Positions 21,266 through 33,526 are shown, counted from the stretch's first letter. The stretch: DNA of 64,000 nt from Nymphaea colorata (GCF_008831285.2 NC_045145.1:8802802-8866801); one strand, 5' to 3'. Notes: generated by a model from the sequence alone, not told the origin. Program-made: numbers and translations.

Positions 21266-24200
21266 TAATGATGGTTATAATTGGTGAAAGTATGGTGAAA
21301 AGCTAGTTAAGGGAAGTAAGTTTCCACGGAGTTATTACAAATGTACTCATCCCAACTACCAAGTGAAGAAGAAGTTGGAGCGCTCTCATAATGGGTTGGT
21401 TACTGCGATGATATATGAAGGTGTCCATGGTCATCCAAAGCCCCAGCCAAGCCATCGACAGTCAGTTGGTGCTTCAAGTATTGCACAAGAAGGAAATGAT
21501 AAAGCGAAAGTCTTGCCAGCATTAACTGGTAAATAGATAGTCTAGCAGATAAGTGTCTCACTTTTAATCTGAAGTATGATCTTTATAGTTATATGACCTG
21601 ATTATACATTGCCAATGGATGCTCTAGGAAGGGCATTTAATCAGTTAGAAGCGGATGGAACTCCTAGACCATCTTCTCTGTCAACAAGTGATGATGAAGG
21701 TGGTGATGGGACTTCTGCTTACGGAGACAAATTGGAAGATGAGGGCGATGAAGGTGACCCAGAATCAAAGCGCAAGTGTCACACCCCGACCTTTTGACAC
21801 TCAAACATTTTTTCCTAAACATCAAACATCGAGGTGCGACTACACAACAGCTCAAAAGAGATGAACCAAACAATTCAAAACAATGGAGCGAACTTTCATT
21901 TATATAACAACTTTGTTTCATACAAAATCACATTTATGTGTATGACAAAAATGCCTCAAACTGTATGATTGATGTCTAACAAAAACAAGACATCAATACA
22001 AATAAACCAAGACGCACCCGGCACTACATAAGGAAACAAAACCCAAAACCTCCCTAGTAGGACGTGAGTGAAGTCATCCGATCAACCTGCAACCCCGGGC
22101 TTGCCAAAACCTGAAAAAATAAAACAACTGAAGGCTTAGCCTTCGCAGTATGGCAACAAGCTAGGAAAATACCAAACCCTTAGCATTCATATGATTCACA
22201 TGCACCTCAATCACATACATTCAATCATATACATTACATTTTCATTAACTTTAGTAAATTAACAGTTCCTGTGGGTACAACACAGGCACGTGCACACCAT
22301 GGGCGGCCTACAGCTGAGAGACAACCCCCGTGGTGGCCCATAACAGTATGGATCCATTTCATCTGCTGCAGCGGTAGAGCACTCATCAATTGATGTGTGA
22401 ATTCCAATGAGAGATACTCAACCTTCCCTAGGACACCCAGGTTGGGAAGGCGGGAGCCCAACACTCCAAGCACAACACACAACAGTACCCTGGGGCCTTG
22501 CACCGCCTGCGCTCCGAACAGGCGAGACCAGTGGCAAAAACGAGACGTCTCCCAACACATAGCCACATCCCACTGGCCTCTCATCTCTTAATCATTCATT
22601 ATTATCATTAGATTAACACATTTACAAACTGACTGGCTAGCTCATGAGGTTGGTACACTTCACGAGTGCACCCACACCTCCAATTGCCTCCACACGAGGT
22701 CTGCACATAACACTAGCAGTCATAGCTAGCTGTCATACAATATAGGTACAACTACCCTCCAATTCAATCATTTGCATCATTGCCCGCAGCAATGTGTATG
22801 CAACATAACAAAACATTCACATCATTCATCATATCAATCACATCTTCAAAGACTTAAGCAAACCACAGAGAGTAGTCTCGATTTGTGATTGGCTCGTAGT
22901 TGTCCTATGCAGTTATCATTCTAGGATGTTTTCTAATGCACAATTAGGGTCGAGGAGACACTCGACTCGATACCCCACCTCATCTGTCCTAAACAGTTAT
23001 CAATTCTAGCATGCACATGCAAATGCCTAACATTTTCAAAACAATTACTATAAGTCTTTCAAAATAATTCATATCATATATCAATTCATGTACATGCATA
23101 CACACATTCATATATTTGCCCAGGCAGGGATTTGCTTGGAATGTCGCCATACCTGTGGCGCGCTCACAAACTCTTCAAAATGCCTCGAGCTTCAAATCTG
23201 ACAGCTCAAGGTCAACGGGACGTGCTCGGTGTACCTACAAACATAAACAAAAGATCATATTTCTACTAGTTAGCTACGCAATCCAAACAAATACAAAACA
23301 GAATCATTGAGGCACATGTCATTGCCTCAAGAGGGTGTCGACGGGTAGTGTCGACCTACAAGCCCTCCAATAGGCCACTGCACAACTTCTTACCACTGCC
23401 ACCCAACGTCAAAACCCAATGCTTCGAGCAATCCATCCTTAACACATTTCTCATTAACTTTCCTTTAGTTGAGGCGTCTTCCCAACATGCACACCCCCTT
23501 CCTACCAAAAAATACCACCCACATCGGCCAAGGTACTCCAAGCGTTCCCAAAGACGGTCCTACGCTTCTCCACAACATCACTAACTCTACCATGCTTCCC
23601 TATTGCATCGAAAATCAACCTATTATGCTTAAAATATCAATAAATACATGAATCATCGCTTCTCCATCATAATCTTACACTTACCCCCAAAAAGCAAAAT
23701 CGCTAACATGCCTCCCAAATCCTCAGTTCTAAATTCTATCATGCTTAAACGATAATTATACATGCTCCAAAGGAAAATACACAATAAAATCGGTTCAATT
23801 ACGCCTTGCTCACCCTAAATCAAGAGTCTAGGCTGCTGCAATCCTTCTGGCAGCCACCTCACAAGTCCAAATGGCCCCCAAGCAGCTAAAATCCTTCAAT
23901 GCCGCCACACCAAGGCCTTCTAATCACTGTTATATGGGGAAGAACACGTCCCCATACTGGAATCCAATCAAACAGTGATAAAATCTGTAAAGAAGAGTGC
24001 TCGGTTGGGGAAAATGGAAAAACAAATAGAAAATGGGGAGAAGAGCTCAAGTAGGGAACGTGAGGGTAGGGGAAAGGCGCTGACAAAAGAGACAGACAGA
24101 AGAGAGAGTGAGGGAAGGAGGGTTCGGACAGAAAGGGGAAAGACGGCAAAGGGGAGAAAAATCGAACGGGGCAAAGGGAGAGATGGTGAAGAGGAGACAG

Positions 24201-25298
24201 ACGGGACGAGGAGGGAGCTCTAGCAGAGAGGGGGAGGGAGAAATCATGCGACAGGGGGTGCTGACGAAGGAGGGAGAGGCTGCGTGGGAGGGAGGAGAAG
24301 AAGCAGACAGAGAGGGCGAGAGAGGAAGCTTACCCATGCTGCCGCCGTCGCCACCGCCGCCGCCGCCGGTCCAGCCACCGCCACCACAACACTGACCGCC
24401 ACTTCTTCTTCTCTGCGCTGGCACGGGAGACCACCAGGACAACGACGAAGGAGAATAGGGAAAGGCGAGGGAGAAGGGCCCTCGTGTCGGGCTTCTTTCC
24501 ACAAGTGGAGCTTGGGTCTGGATCTAGACCCGATCCGACCCGACCTGAAAATTAAAACGAGCGTCACAGGTCTCTATATGATATATCAGGGTTTTAGAGT
24601 TTTTTATCCGATTAAACTATCTAAGTTTATTTGCAAGCAGGATAATGGGATCTTCTCCTCTGGATGGAATAACTATCAGTACAACTAGCGATCCACGAGT
24701 TGTAGTGCAGACAATGAGCGAAGTTGATATCCTTGATGATGGGTATAGGTGGCGGAAGTATGGACAAAAAGTAGTGAAAGGGAATCCAAATCCAAGGTTT
24801 GTCTTAATTTTCTTGGTATCTATCTAGTTTACCTGGGAAAACTTTTAGCAAAAAGAATATTTGTTGGAACCTTTGATTACCAATGTATTATGTTGTTTTG
24901 ATACTCTTGTACAAAAACATCGAGGCCTAATTCTTACAGTTAATTGTCACTGTGCTTGAATGTGCAGGAGCTACTACAAATGCACCAATGCTGGATGCCC
25001 AGTTAGGAAGCATGTGGAGAGGGCATACCATGATCCCAAGTCAGTTATTACTACTTACGAGGGAAAACATAATCATGATGTACCCACTGCAAGTGCGACC
25101 AGGCATGAAATTTCCATGCATATGGCAGTGCAGAGTGTCAGTAGTCTCAATGGTGGTAGCCCAGTGGTCCTGAGCCTTGTGATGCTAAAGCCACCAAATC
25201 ACATTGAAAATGGGAGGGCTCCGTTATTTCCTACTGCATGTAATGTAGTTAGTCTAGATTTAGGTGTTGGCATTGGCCAGCTTCCTGAAACTAGTTAA
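21266..25298 (+). pseudogene. Group I WRKY transcription factor, broken by stop and insertion
   Basis: WRKY proteins bind W-box DNA; group I members carry two WRKY domains. The N-terminal domain (about 21273-21470) is recognisable but dead: the core motif reads W-stop-KYGEK (TGA in place of an Arg codon) and the second zinc-binding Cys is Tyr (CTHPNY). After an apparent intron, an acidic linker (21609-21776) ends DPESKRK, then a 2.86 kb insertion follows. The C-terminal domain is intact in two exons: to 24796 ([23 protein letters not shown]) and from 24968, with the conserved intron splitting the Arg codon of NPNPR. The zinc ligands C-X4-C and H-X-H are all present. The frame stops at 25298 after a short tail. 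The gene's start is missing; homology begins at the end of the 20102 repeat. There is also a likely one-base shift near 24645. Confidence 0.88.
21777..24633. mobile_element. 2.86-kb insertion in the WRKY pseudogene, GCAAG target duplication
   Basis: GCAAG at 21772-21776 is repeated at 24634-24638, exactly where WRKY coding sequence breaks and resumes. The insert starts TGTCACACCCCGACC. Read on the minus strand, this is GGTCGGGGTGTGACA, a typical 3' end of plant Ty3/gypsy LTRs. The other end (AAGTTTATTT) does not show the matching TG, so I leave the class open: solo-LTR-like or another element. The interior has purine-rich (24000-24330) and CCG-rich (24340-24400) low-complexity tracts and no recognised coding domain. 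Confidence 0.6.
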
Positions 25299-26240
25299 AT
25301 TAAGGGGCAGAATCTAACCGAAACAGAAGACATAGCCGAAAATATCCATGGTGCTAACTTGACCAATTCAGGTCTTGAAAGTCCGATTCAATCTGCTGGG
25401 ACACTGCCCTTCTATGGAAATTGAACCACGGAACAAACGAGCATATCGTTACAGTTACAGAACAGGGACACATGCTCAGCTTTGACCTGATCTCACAGTC
25501 GAGCCATTCAGTTAGTGGGTTTCGTCAAGGTGCTGTAGATAAGTGTTGAACCAGAAATAGACACAAGTCGTGTCCAATCATTTGAGCAGGGACCAACAAT
25601 TCGGTTGTGATCATCTAGTACACGGGCTGTTTTGAACGCAGTGATAAATTTTCTTCTCCTTTCAGGAAAATGAGGGCCAAAGCTTCATCCCATGTCCATG
25701 ATATAGCTTCCTTTAAAGGCTGCCATTTTCTATATGTTGATTTAACAGCAGGAGGCTCCAAGTATCTTCGTGTACTTGTTTGCCTGTGGTTGGGGATTAA
25801 ATTTTTTACTTGTTGCTCGCATCCTAATAGCAATTCATGTTGCTCGTGGGGTTAGATGTGTTATCACGTACCATGGAGATAATGAAGACAGTGCAGAAAG
25901 CATGACCAAATTTCGGGATTGAATGCTGCTGTTGGAGGTGTAAAAGTCTGATAGTGAAAGTGCTCTATATAGAAGGGCTATATGAATGTCTGAGGCAACA
26001 TTTTTTCATGTCCTTGGTTTATATTTTATTGGATGTAATGATGCGGAAAGTACTGAAGGAAGCCTTTGCATTTCGGTATTTCCATCCAATTCGCAAACGT
26101 ACTCCCTTCATGAGTCCAACTGGATTGTTCATGGTATTTGGGCCACTAATTGAAATTATGAGGAAACTCTGCCCAGGATAGGGGAGATCTGCATCAATTC
26201 CTGACAATTTCATCAGCCTAGTTGTATATTCCAGCTAACT
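25299..26240. other. 3' flank of the WRKY pseudogene
   Basis: Likely former 3' UTR and downstream sequence. No further domain or element was recognised. Confidence 0.5.
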
Positions 26241-26252
26241 TTCTTACCCTCT
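26241..26252. repeat. Left 12-bp target duplication of the U6 retrocopy
   Basis: TTCTTACCCTCT, repeated at 26380-26391 directly after the U6 sequence ends. Confidence 0.75.
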
Positions 26253-26258
26253 CCATCA

Positions 26259-26380
26259 TTCTCTTCGGGAACATCCGATAAAATTGGAACAATACAGAGA
26301 AGATTGGCAATATTGGAACGATACAGAGAAGATTGGCATGACCCCTGCGCAATGATGACATGCACAAATCAAGAAATGGT
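26259..26380 (+). pseudogene. U6: U6 spliceosomal snRNA pseudogene (retrocopy)
   Basis: U6 is the catalytic spliceosomal RNA made by RNA polymerase III. The sequence keeps the 5' stem (CTCTTCGGGAACATCCG), GATAAAATTGGAAC, ATACAGAGAAGATTGGCA (the ACAGAGA box is intact), CCCCTGCGCAA and the GCACAAATC-AGAAATGG tail. It carries a 29-bp internal tandem duplication (26283-26311 and 26312-26340), several substitutions, no downstream T-run at its end, and no clear upstream sequence element or well-placed TATA box. Twelve-base direct repeats flank it (26241-26252 and 26380-26391), so it looks like a retroposed copy cut short at its 3' end, and not a pol III gene. Confidence 0.88.
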
Positions 26381-26391
26381 TCTTACCCTCT
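26380..26391. repeat. Right 12-bp target duplication of the U6 retrocopy
   Basis: Same 12 bases as 26241-26252. The first T overlaps the last U6-like base. Confidence 0.75.
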
Positions 26392-27809
26392 ACCTTTGCC
26401 TTTCCTCTTTACAATTTTTTTCCCCTTTCATTATTGTATACTTGCATTTCCACTCAGATACTGTTGACTGTTGAAACACCAACTTAATGGACATCGTGAG
26501 TTTGGCACACATGCTTATTGGTAAGCCAAGTGGACCTGACTTTTTAGACTAATGAGATCGCAATAGAGATGCTTTCCCCTCACAAAGAAAATTGCAGTCT
26601 TGATTGCTTTATCACTTCCATGTCAAATGCAGCTGCAATGATGGACAGTAAGCATATTCTCAAGAAGTTTTATAAAAATGCGATGTTTTGTTGCATTGAC
26701 CCTCAAAACGTTGTGGAAATTTCAGAAAGTAGTTGCCATTTTGGCAACAAATTTTATCCAAGAATAGCTCGTTTCACCTACCTAGCTAGGATGTCCACTT
26801 GAGACATTCAAGTTGAAAGAGGTGACGAGCACTTCAATGCTTGAATGTTCATGTCATGGCATTATGTGATATGATTCTATCACTCCAAGCTGGGCACAAA
26901 GAGGTTCTTCATTGTAGTTAAATTTTTATTGTGAGCACATATATTGAAGAAATATGGTTTGCAAACCTGGTTATATGCATGCACTCAGAGAGCGCATCAA
27001 CAAACAAATCTACTTATTTTAGCTGATGTGTCTCAAATACATAGCTGATACAATCTTGGGAGTTCACTTGTATCTGTGCTTTTCCCTCTTTATTTTCCCC
27101 ATTCGTTGCAATCACTTTGCTGATCAGTACACAAGAAAAACTCGTACAATGAAAGACTACGGTCAATTCCTTCCATGGGTGAGATGCCATTGTCTCTTTG
27201 TGATGCAGGCTGCCTGCCATGTCCCCGCATCGGTCCTTGGCGTCTCTCAGAAAATGACATATATATATATATAATATATATATTATCTTGTTTTTGTATC
27301 TATAATAGTATCTTTTATTTCTTCCTGTAACTTTATTTTGCTAGTTTTTGTTCTGCTGATTTTTCAGCAGCTCTAGAACCAGCTGTTGGCTAGCTTCAAC
27401 AGCTAGAATTCTAGCCAATGAAGGTAGCTCAAACTGGTAGTTCTTCGTTCTTATTTCTTTGTCTAAAAATTGAGGGCAGGGTAACATATGAAGCAAGGAT
27501 TGAGTGCCAGATTGTAGAAGTTTTTCTTCACTAGTATATTCAATTTTTCAAAGGTTGTGAGGCTTTAATGCTCTTTCTCTTAAGGCAGTTTGCATGTGTA
27601 TTTTATTTTTTAAGGAGTGTGGTGATTGAGGTTTTTGAGCCCTGATTTACTTGGTACCGTTGGGGTTTAGCCCGATTTCTGAGATTGAGCCGGAGATTGT
27701 AGGGGGAAAGATCTTCATTCATCCATCAATTACAAAACTAAGGTAAAGTACTGTAAAACATGTGGGTCTAGCTCACTTTGATGGTTCCTGCATTGTGACA
27801 AAGGCATCC
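26392..27809. other. Intergenic sequence with a TA microsatellite
   Basis: A TA run lies at 27257-27284. No gene was recognised. The 5' end of the LINE may lie between 27600 and 27809, but no boundary was visible. Confidence 0.55.
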
Positions 27810-30800
27810 ATGGAAGGGGAGAAGGTCGCCCTCAATTCTTGGCAATTGGTTAAAACCCCCCAAAGACAAACATAATACAATAAGGAGAAAGAGGACTATC
27901 GGTTGAAACAAAACAAATTTGAAGTCCTTAGGTTTTTTGTCAAAGATTGAGGCGGACATGGACCACTCTTCCAAACGTGCTGGTGAGAGGTTTTTGGGCT
28001 GCATAGAAGGAAAGGGGCATAAGCCAAGTAAGTTGGTTGACAAAGTGGAGCAGAGGCTGAAGTGATTCCAAATGCTCAAACCATACAACAAGGAAGAAAA
28101 AAGCTTCAGGTCTCGCAAGAAACCTTGGTGTCTCCAGGGCCTAATTCAAAAACTTAAAGGCATTGCAACTGTCCTAAAAATTGTTCCAAACGCTTCGTCA
28201 GTGGCCAACATTAGCCAGATGGTAGAGAAGGCTAAGAAATGAACTCTTAACCACATGACAATGAATGGTATTAAAAGCGACTTAGCCCACCAAAAGTGAG
28301 CGATACACTTGGGGAGGCAGGTGTGAGTATACAACAACCCCAATATCTCACCATGGTGGGGGTTACATCCGGTCCGGAGGATAGGCTATCAATAGACGAG
28401 ATGGATGTTGGCACCGTTGAGGTAAAGGCATTTCCAGAGGCTATGGATGATGACAAGGACATTGAATTCTCCAAAGACCTGACAGTCAGCCGAGAAGGGA
28501 GGGGGCACGGCCAGCCTAACTTATGAATATCCTTGCTTGGAATGTCCACAGGCTGGCGACTCCTCCAGTTCAACATGAGTTCCTGGGAACTCTAAGGAAA
28601 ATGAATACAACCATTGCTTTTGCAATTGATTCCAAGCTCAATATGGAACAACTTTAGAAGTTCCAACTAAAGATCTCAGAAATATGCTTGATCTCTAACA
28701 TCCATATAGCGGGACCATGGGTGCACATTATCGCATTATGGGATCAGCATGAAGTAACTCTCCAAAACAGGTATGCACATCCTCACTAGGTTGTTTTACT
28801 TTTCTCTATAGTCTCGTCTGGCCTGTGTTTTGTGGCTATAGGAGTTTATATGCATACTGATTATAAAATAAAAAAGGACTCATTTTTGAGCTTATGTTGT
28901 GTATTGAACCATTGTAGTGTGCCTGTGATTTGTATGGATGATTTCAATGCTGTTCTAAACAACAGTGAAAAAACTGGTAGGGCACCGGTTCTTTAAGCTT
29001 ATATTGCACTTTCCAATTTTGTTGCCCAATCAGCCTTATATGAAATATCCTGCCCTAAGATGAAATTCACATGGACTAACAATCGTGTGGGTCATGAGAA
29101 TGTCATGTCAAAGATTGACAGGTGCTACATCTCCAAAGAATGGGTGGATGACCCAGAATTGATTCTACACTTGGAAGTGCAACCAAGGACTATGTCAAAC
29201 CACAACTCAATCTTGCTCTGCATCTCCAAGCATTGGTTCAGCACTTGGGGTCATACCCCATTTAAACACTTTCAGTATTGATAGGAGATGGTAGGGTATA
29301 GTGATCAAATTCTTTCAGCTTGGGCGGAGGATACCAGGGGCTGCGCCATGATCAAGCTCACACAAAAATTGGAGGCAACTATGGACAAGCTGAAGGTTTG
29401 GTGCAAAGGAGGAGCAAGTGATCTCCCCCACCAAATTATGGAGGCTAAGAACAAAATCAAACTTCTTCAAGCCCAAAGCAAAAGTGGCATGCTAGAGACA
29501 ATAGACGAAGAATGCATGCTCAAAAGCAAATTATCCAGGCTCTTGTCATTAGAAGAATGACTATGGCGTCAAAAATCAAGAATCAAACGGATCAAGGATG
29601 GAGACATAAACACAAATTTTTTTCACGGGATTGCTAATGGGAGAAGGCGCCGAAATAAGATTGAGGCTCTCTCACAAGGGGTGGCTTACGACGGATACTC
29701 CTGATATATTTACAACTTGTATTGACTTTTTCGCCGACATGCTAGGGACCAGCCATGGCTTAGGATGCCTACCCCAAACCATCACACCGGGTCCTACTAT
29801 GTTGCATGAGTAGAATGATGAGTTGTTGAAACCAGTTACTGAAGCAGAAATCAAGTGAGTGGTCATGGATGCAGAAAGGGACTCATTGCCCAGAACAGAA
29901 TGGGTTTGGAAATAGCTTCTTCCAAAACAACTAGAGTGTCATGTAGGAGGCAACAGCAGGGGCTATTCGTGGGCTTTTTGACACCTGCAGATGAGTACCG
30001 CCCCATCTCCCTTTGTTCTAGCATGCTGAAATTTATGACAAGGATTATGATAAAGTGAATGCGGCCTATTCCAAATAGGATTATCTCAAAAAATCAAAGT
30101 GCTTTCCTTCTCGGGAGGTGCATTCAGGATGACTTTCTACTCAATCAAGAAATTGTCCACATCTTTGAAAGCAGCTTGTGTGAAAATTGGTTTAAGTAAG
30201 GCCTATGTTAGAGTGAATTGGGAGTTCTTGAAGACTACCTGTGCCACTTAGGATTCCATGATTTGTGGGAGAAGATACTTATGACAATCATCACCACGGT
30301 TAAATATGTGATACTTAGGAAGGAATGTGGTTTGAGAATAAGAGATGGCTTAGGCAGGGGGATCCGCTCTACCCCTACTTTTTTATTACAATTATGGAAA
30401 TGCTTACTCACACTATACAAGCTCAAGTAAATAACAAACAAATCAAGATCCCCTTCATGGGGCTGGGACCACTTCCCCCTTCTCCACTTTGTATACAGAC
30501 GACATCATATTCTTCACGGAAGGAAGGCTGAAGAATTTTCGAAACTTAAAAGCGTGTCTTAACGAATTCTCTAGTTGCTCGGCCCTAGCCATGAATACTG
30601 CCAAGAGCTCAATTCTTCCACTCAACTTGGACAGCTGAGTACACACTCAAATAGAGCAGAAATTAGGCTCGCGTCAAGGTCAGCTTCCTTCTATGTACCT
30701 CGACATTCCCCTCCATATGAATGATGTGACAGAGGAACAATGTAGGCATTTAATTCTTCGCTCATCCCAGAACTCTTTAGAAACAAAGATGCCTTTCTTT

Positions 30801-32444
30801 TCCAGACAGACTCAACCTAATCAAACATACTCTATCTCTGTTGTCTGGTTACTGAAACCTGGTGGTTAAACTCCCTGCTACTACCTATAAGCAACTAAGT
30901 AAAATGGCAGCCGACTTCTTATGGGGTGATATGGCAGACAACAAAAGCCATCATCATATTAAATGGTCTACTCTGTATCTCCCGAAATTAGAGGGAGGCA
31001 TAGGACTCAGAGACCTCAAGGAAACCAATCTGGCCAACTTGGCTTTTTTAGTGTATCGCATGACCCAACAGTCTTCCTCTTAGGCAGACCTTGTTAAAGG
31101 TCAATACTAGGAGTGGAAAGGACTGGTTGACAGTAGTGTAAGGAGCAAAAGGGTGTCTAAAGAACGACGAAGGTCATTGTAGTCTTGGAACAGGATTAAT
31201 GCAAATGTCAGTTGGAAGATAGGAAATGGTGCTATGGATTGGTGACTAGAGTGTCTGATTAATAAGATCCCAATATCCCATCAACATTTGGTACAAGACA
31301 CGATCAGATGTACAGTAAAAGAAATTATGGAGGAGAATTGGGAGTTCATCAGTGAGTTCCTTGTACACCTGATGTTTTGGTATGGAGAAACAGAGATCAA
31401 GGGAAATTCAATTGACATGAATTTTGGCAAAGGATTTGGAAAAAAGGCACCAAGAGCAATGAGAACATGCACGTTTTGAAAGGGAGAAGATTCCCAAGGA
31501 CCACTTGGACTATTTATTTAGATGTTTCAGGTCATCTACCTACTGATGGGTTTGTGCAAAAGTAGGGTCTGTCACTTGTTTCTAGGTGCCTAGTCTGCAA
31601 GCAGGAGATTGAAAACATGAAACACCTTTTTTTCAAGTGTAAGAGAGCTTGTTGTATATGGATATCCATTTTCAAAAAATTTGGGAGGACCAAGCAATGG
31701 CATAAGAGTTCCCCAAACCTGATGCAAGGGCTTATCTGGTGGCATAAGAATGACTTAAAAGACAAACTGCTTGATAAATGCTGGAAAGACAACTTCCATA
31801 TGGCAATATGGTTCATCTAGAAGACACACAATCACATCAAGCATAAGGGTGATCTACTAATTGGCAACTTGGCAGAACCGTTATGGGCACACTGCAGTGA
31901 TTACTGGTGGAATTTGCAATGGAAAGAAACTCAGTTGGTTAAAATTCATAACTAGCTCTGCTCTGGGATTCTATAGAGCAATGGAGTTAGACATGGTGAT
32001 AGATGAGTAGAAATCAGCATTAGTTTGTGGATAAAGAGTGGCAGAAGAGGAGTGGCTGGTCTCATTAGAGACATCTTTGGATGGTTCTGTTTTGGTTTGT
32101 CCTACTGGCTTGAGGATCATATTGGATGGTGGGAGACAGAGATTCTAATGGAATGCATTGGGTACTTGGTGAACATTGAGGATAAGTTAGGCTGCATTTA
32201 CCTTCTGGCCAATGATGGATATTGGAATCAGCACCTACACAACAACATTGAATGTGGCACAAAAATAGTAAACAACATTTTGATGAGCAATAGCTTTCTT
32301 AACAGGCTTACTATTTGCAAGGGATGGCTTCTTGCTGAAGCTACTAACCTTTTGTCGATTATTCCAACCAATGGATTGTATAGGAAATGGATTCACCATG
32401 ACAACATGTGGGATCCATTAAAAGGAAGTAATACTATGAGTTAA
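27810..32444 (+). mobile_element. Degenerate plant L1-type LINE
   Basis: Non-LTR retrotransposon layout: a worn ORF1-like region (27810-28526), then an ORF2 beginning with the endonuclease signature MNILAWNV at 28523, a reverse transcriptase region near 29970-30640, and a C-terminal Cys/His-rich tail (HLFFKCKRACCIWI) near 31620. The ORF1 stop (TGA 28524-28526) overlaps the ORF2 start ATG. There are many stops and frameshifts. No poly(A) tail or target duplication was found, so the right end is approximate. Confidence 0.8.
28523..32444 (+). pseudogene. LINE ORF2 (endonuclease and reverse transcriptase) pseudogene
   Basis: The protein would nick target DNA and copy the element's RNA. Visible pieces in order: MNILAWNV (endonuclease N terminus); FTWTNNRVGHENVMSKIDR at 29065-29120 (endonuclease core); EYRPISLCSSMLKFMTRIM at 29995-30050 (reverse transcriptase entry); QNQSAFL-type segment near 30090; QGDPLYPYFF near 30355; a Y-T-D-D version of the catalytic F-A-D-D motif near 30493; and a C-terminal zinc-finger region near 31620-31660. 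The frame changes repeatedly and has stops (for example after MIK near 30058 and after SLEE near 29560), so no active protein is possible. Confidence 0.78.
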
Positions 32445-33248
32445 GGTCCTGCGCGGACACATTTTTGTTGTACGTATTACTCCATTCTGTTGGAATAAAT
32501 GGATGGGGGCCTAACCCCCACGCAGTTATTGTCCAGAAATAAGGTACAAGCACGAGACATCATATTAGGAGCAAAGGGTTCTGACCACTTGTTATCGAAT
32601 CAAACAGAAACCACAATTAGTTTTTACCAAAATTCTTGATGGTAAATATATAAGTTAGAAGGTACTAAAAAGAAAAGGTTATAGGTGATTAGGAGAAAAA
32701 AAAATGTAAAGATTGGAAAGGTTACCACAAAATCGTGACTTGAACTCTTATTTGATTGATAATGGAAACCATTGGTCAAATCTCTAAGCTCAACTATGTT
32801 ATTGAACTTTGGAATTTCTTGAAGATTCACACTATAAGAATGTTGCACATATGGTAACATGAAAGTGAGAATTGCAAATCTTTGACAAAGCAACAAAGCC
32901 TTTAAGGAATATGTCACCAAAGTTCATCAATTATGAGATGAAATGATCCAATTGATATAGCCCTTACAAAAAGGATACATCTAAAAAAAAATTGTATAGT
33001 TGGTTTGAGAGCTGATTTCAACAGTAAAGACTCCCCTTTCATATAGATCCAAAGTCCGTATTCTGAGTAGGACCATTGCCAAAATCTAAATATTGTAAAA
33101 AAATAGGTTGATTTTTTTCAAGGAATAACATGGTAGTGTGCTTGCTAATTCTCATCTTCCTCACTTGGATAGATTTAGTGAGGAAAGGAATTGAAAGTTC
33201 ATTTAGTTTCATTGCTAAAAAGTGGGCATATTAAGCCTAAAAATCACA
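32445..33248. other. Intergenic sequence, nothing recognised
   Basis: No domain seen. A 24-bp segment at about 33217-33240 (gtgggcatattaagcctaaa) recurs at about 33319-33340 with one change, flanking the TA/TACA microsatellite. Confidence 0.5.
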
Positions 33249-33285
33249 ATATATATACATATATACATACATACATACATACATA

Positions 33286-33317
<32 letters not shown>

Positions 33318-33341
33318 AAGTGGTCATATTAAGCCTAAACG

Positions 33342-33402
<61 letters not shown>
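33249..33402. repeat. (TACA)n, (TA)n and (CT)n compound microsatellite
   Basis: Runs of TACA/TATA at 33249-33316 and CT then TA at 33343-33402, separated by a short unique segment. Confidence 0.95.
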
Positions 33403-33403
<1 letters not shown>

Positions 33404-33404
<1 letters not shown>

Positions 33405-33526
33405 GTCAAGTGATCCAAGACACTTTGCTTTTATAATTATAGTTCCAATGGTTCCTCCTCCCTATATATGTAGGGAGGAAGTATTGGAATTCTAATATAG
33501 AAGCGAAGTGTCTTGGATCACTTGAC
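33404..33526. mobile_element. 123-bp near-perfect hairpin (foldback MITE candidate)
   Basis: The left arm starts GTCAAGTGATCCAAGACACT. The right arm is its reverse complement and ends at 33526. The stem is about 53 bp with a handful of mismatches, around a short TATATA-containing centre. This is the shape of a foldback MITE; a small-RNA hairpin is the alternative. No target duplication could be fixed because the left side is a TA microsatellite. Confidence 0.7.

Noticed and set aside
23886..24688. Several overlapping 80-150 residue frames on both strands
   Set aside because: They follow purine-rich and CCG-rich low-complexity tracts inside the insertion; all frames are open for compositional reasons and no domain is visible.
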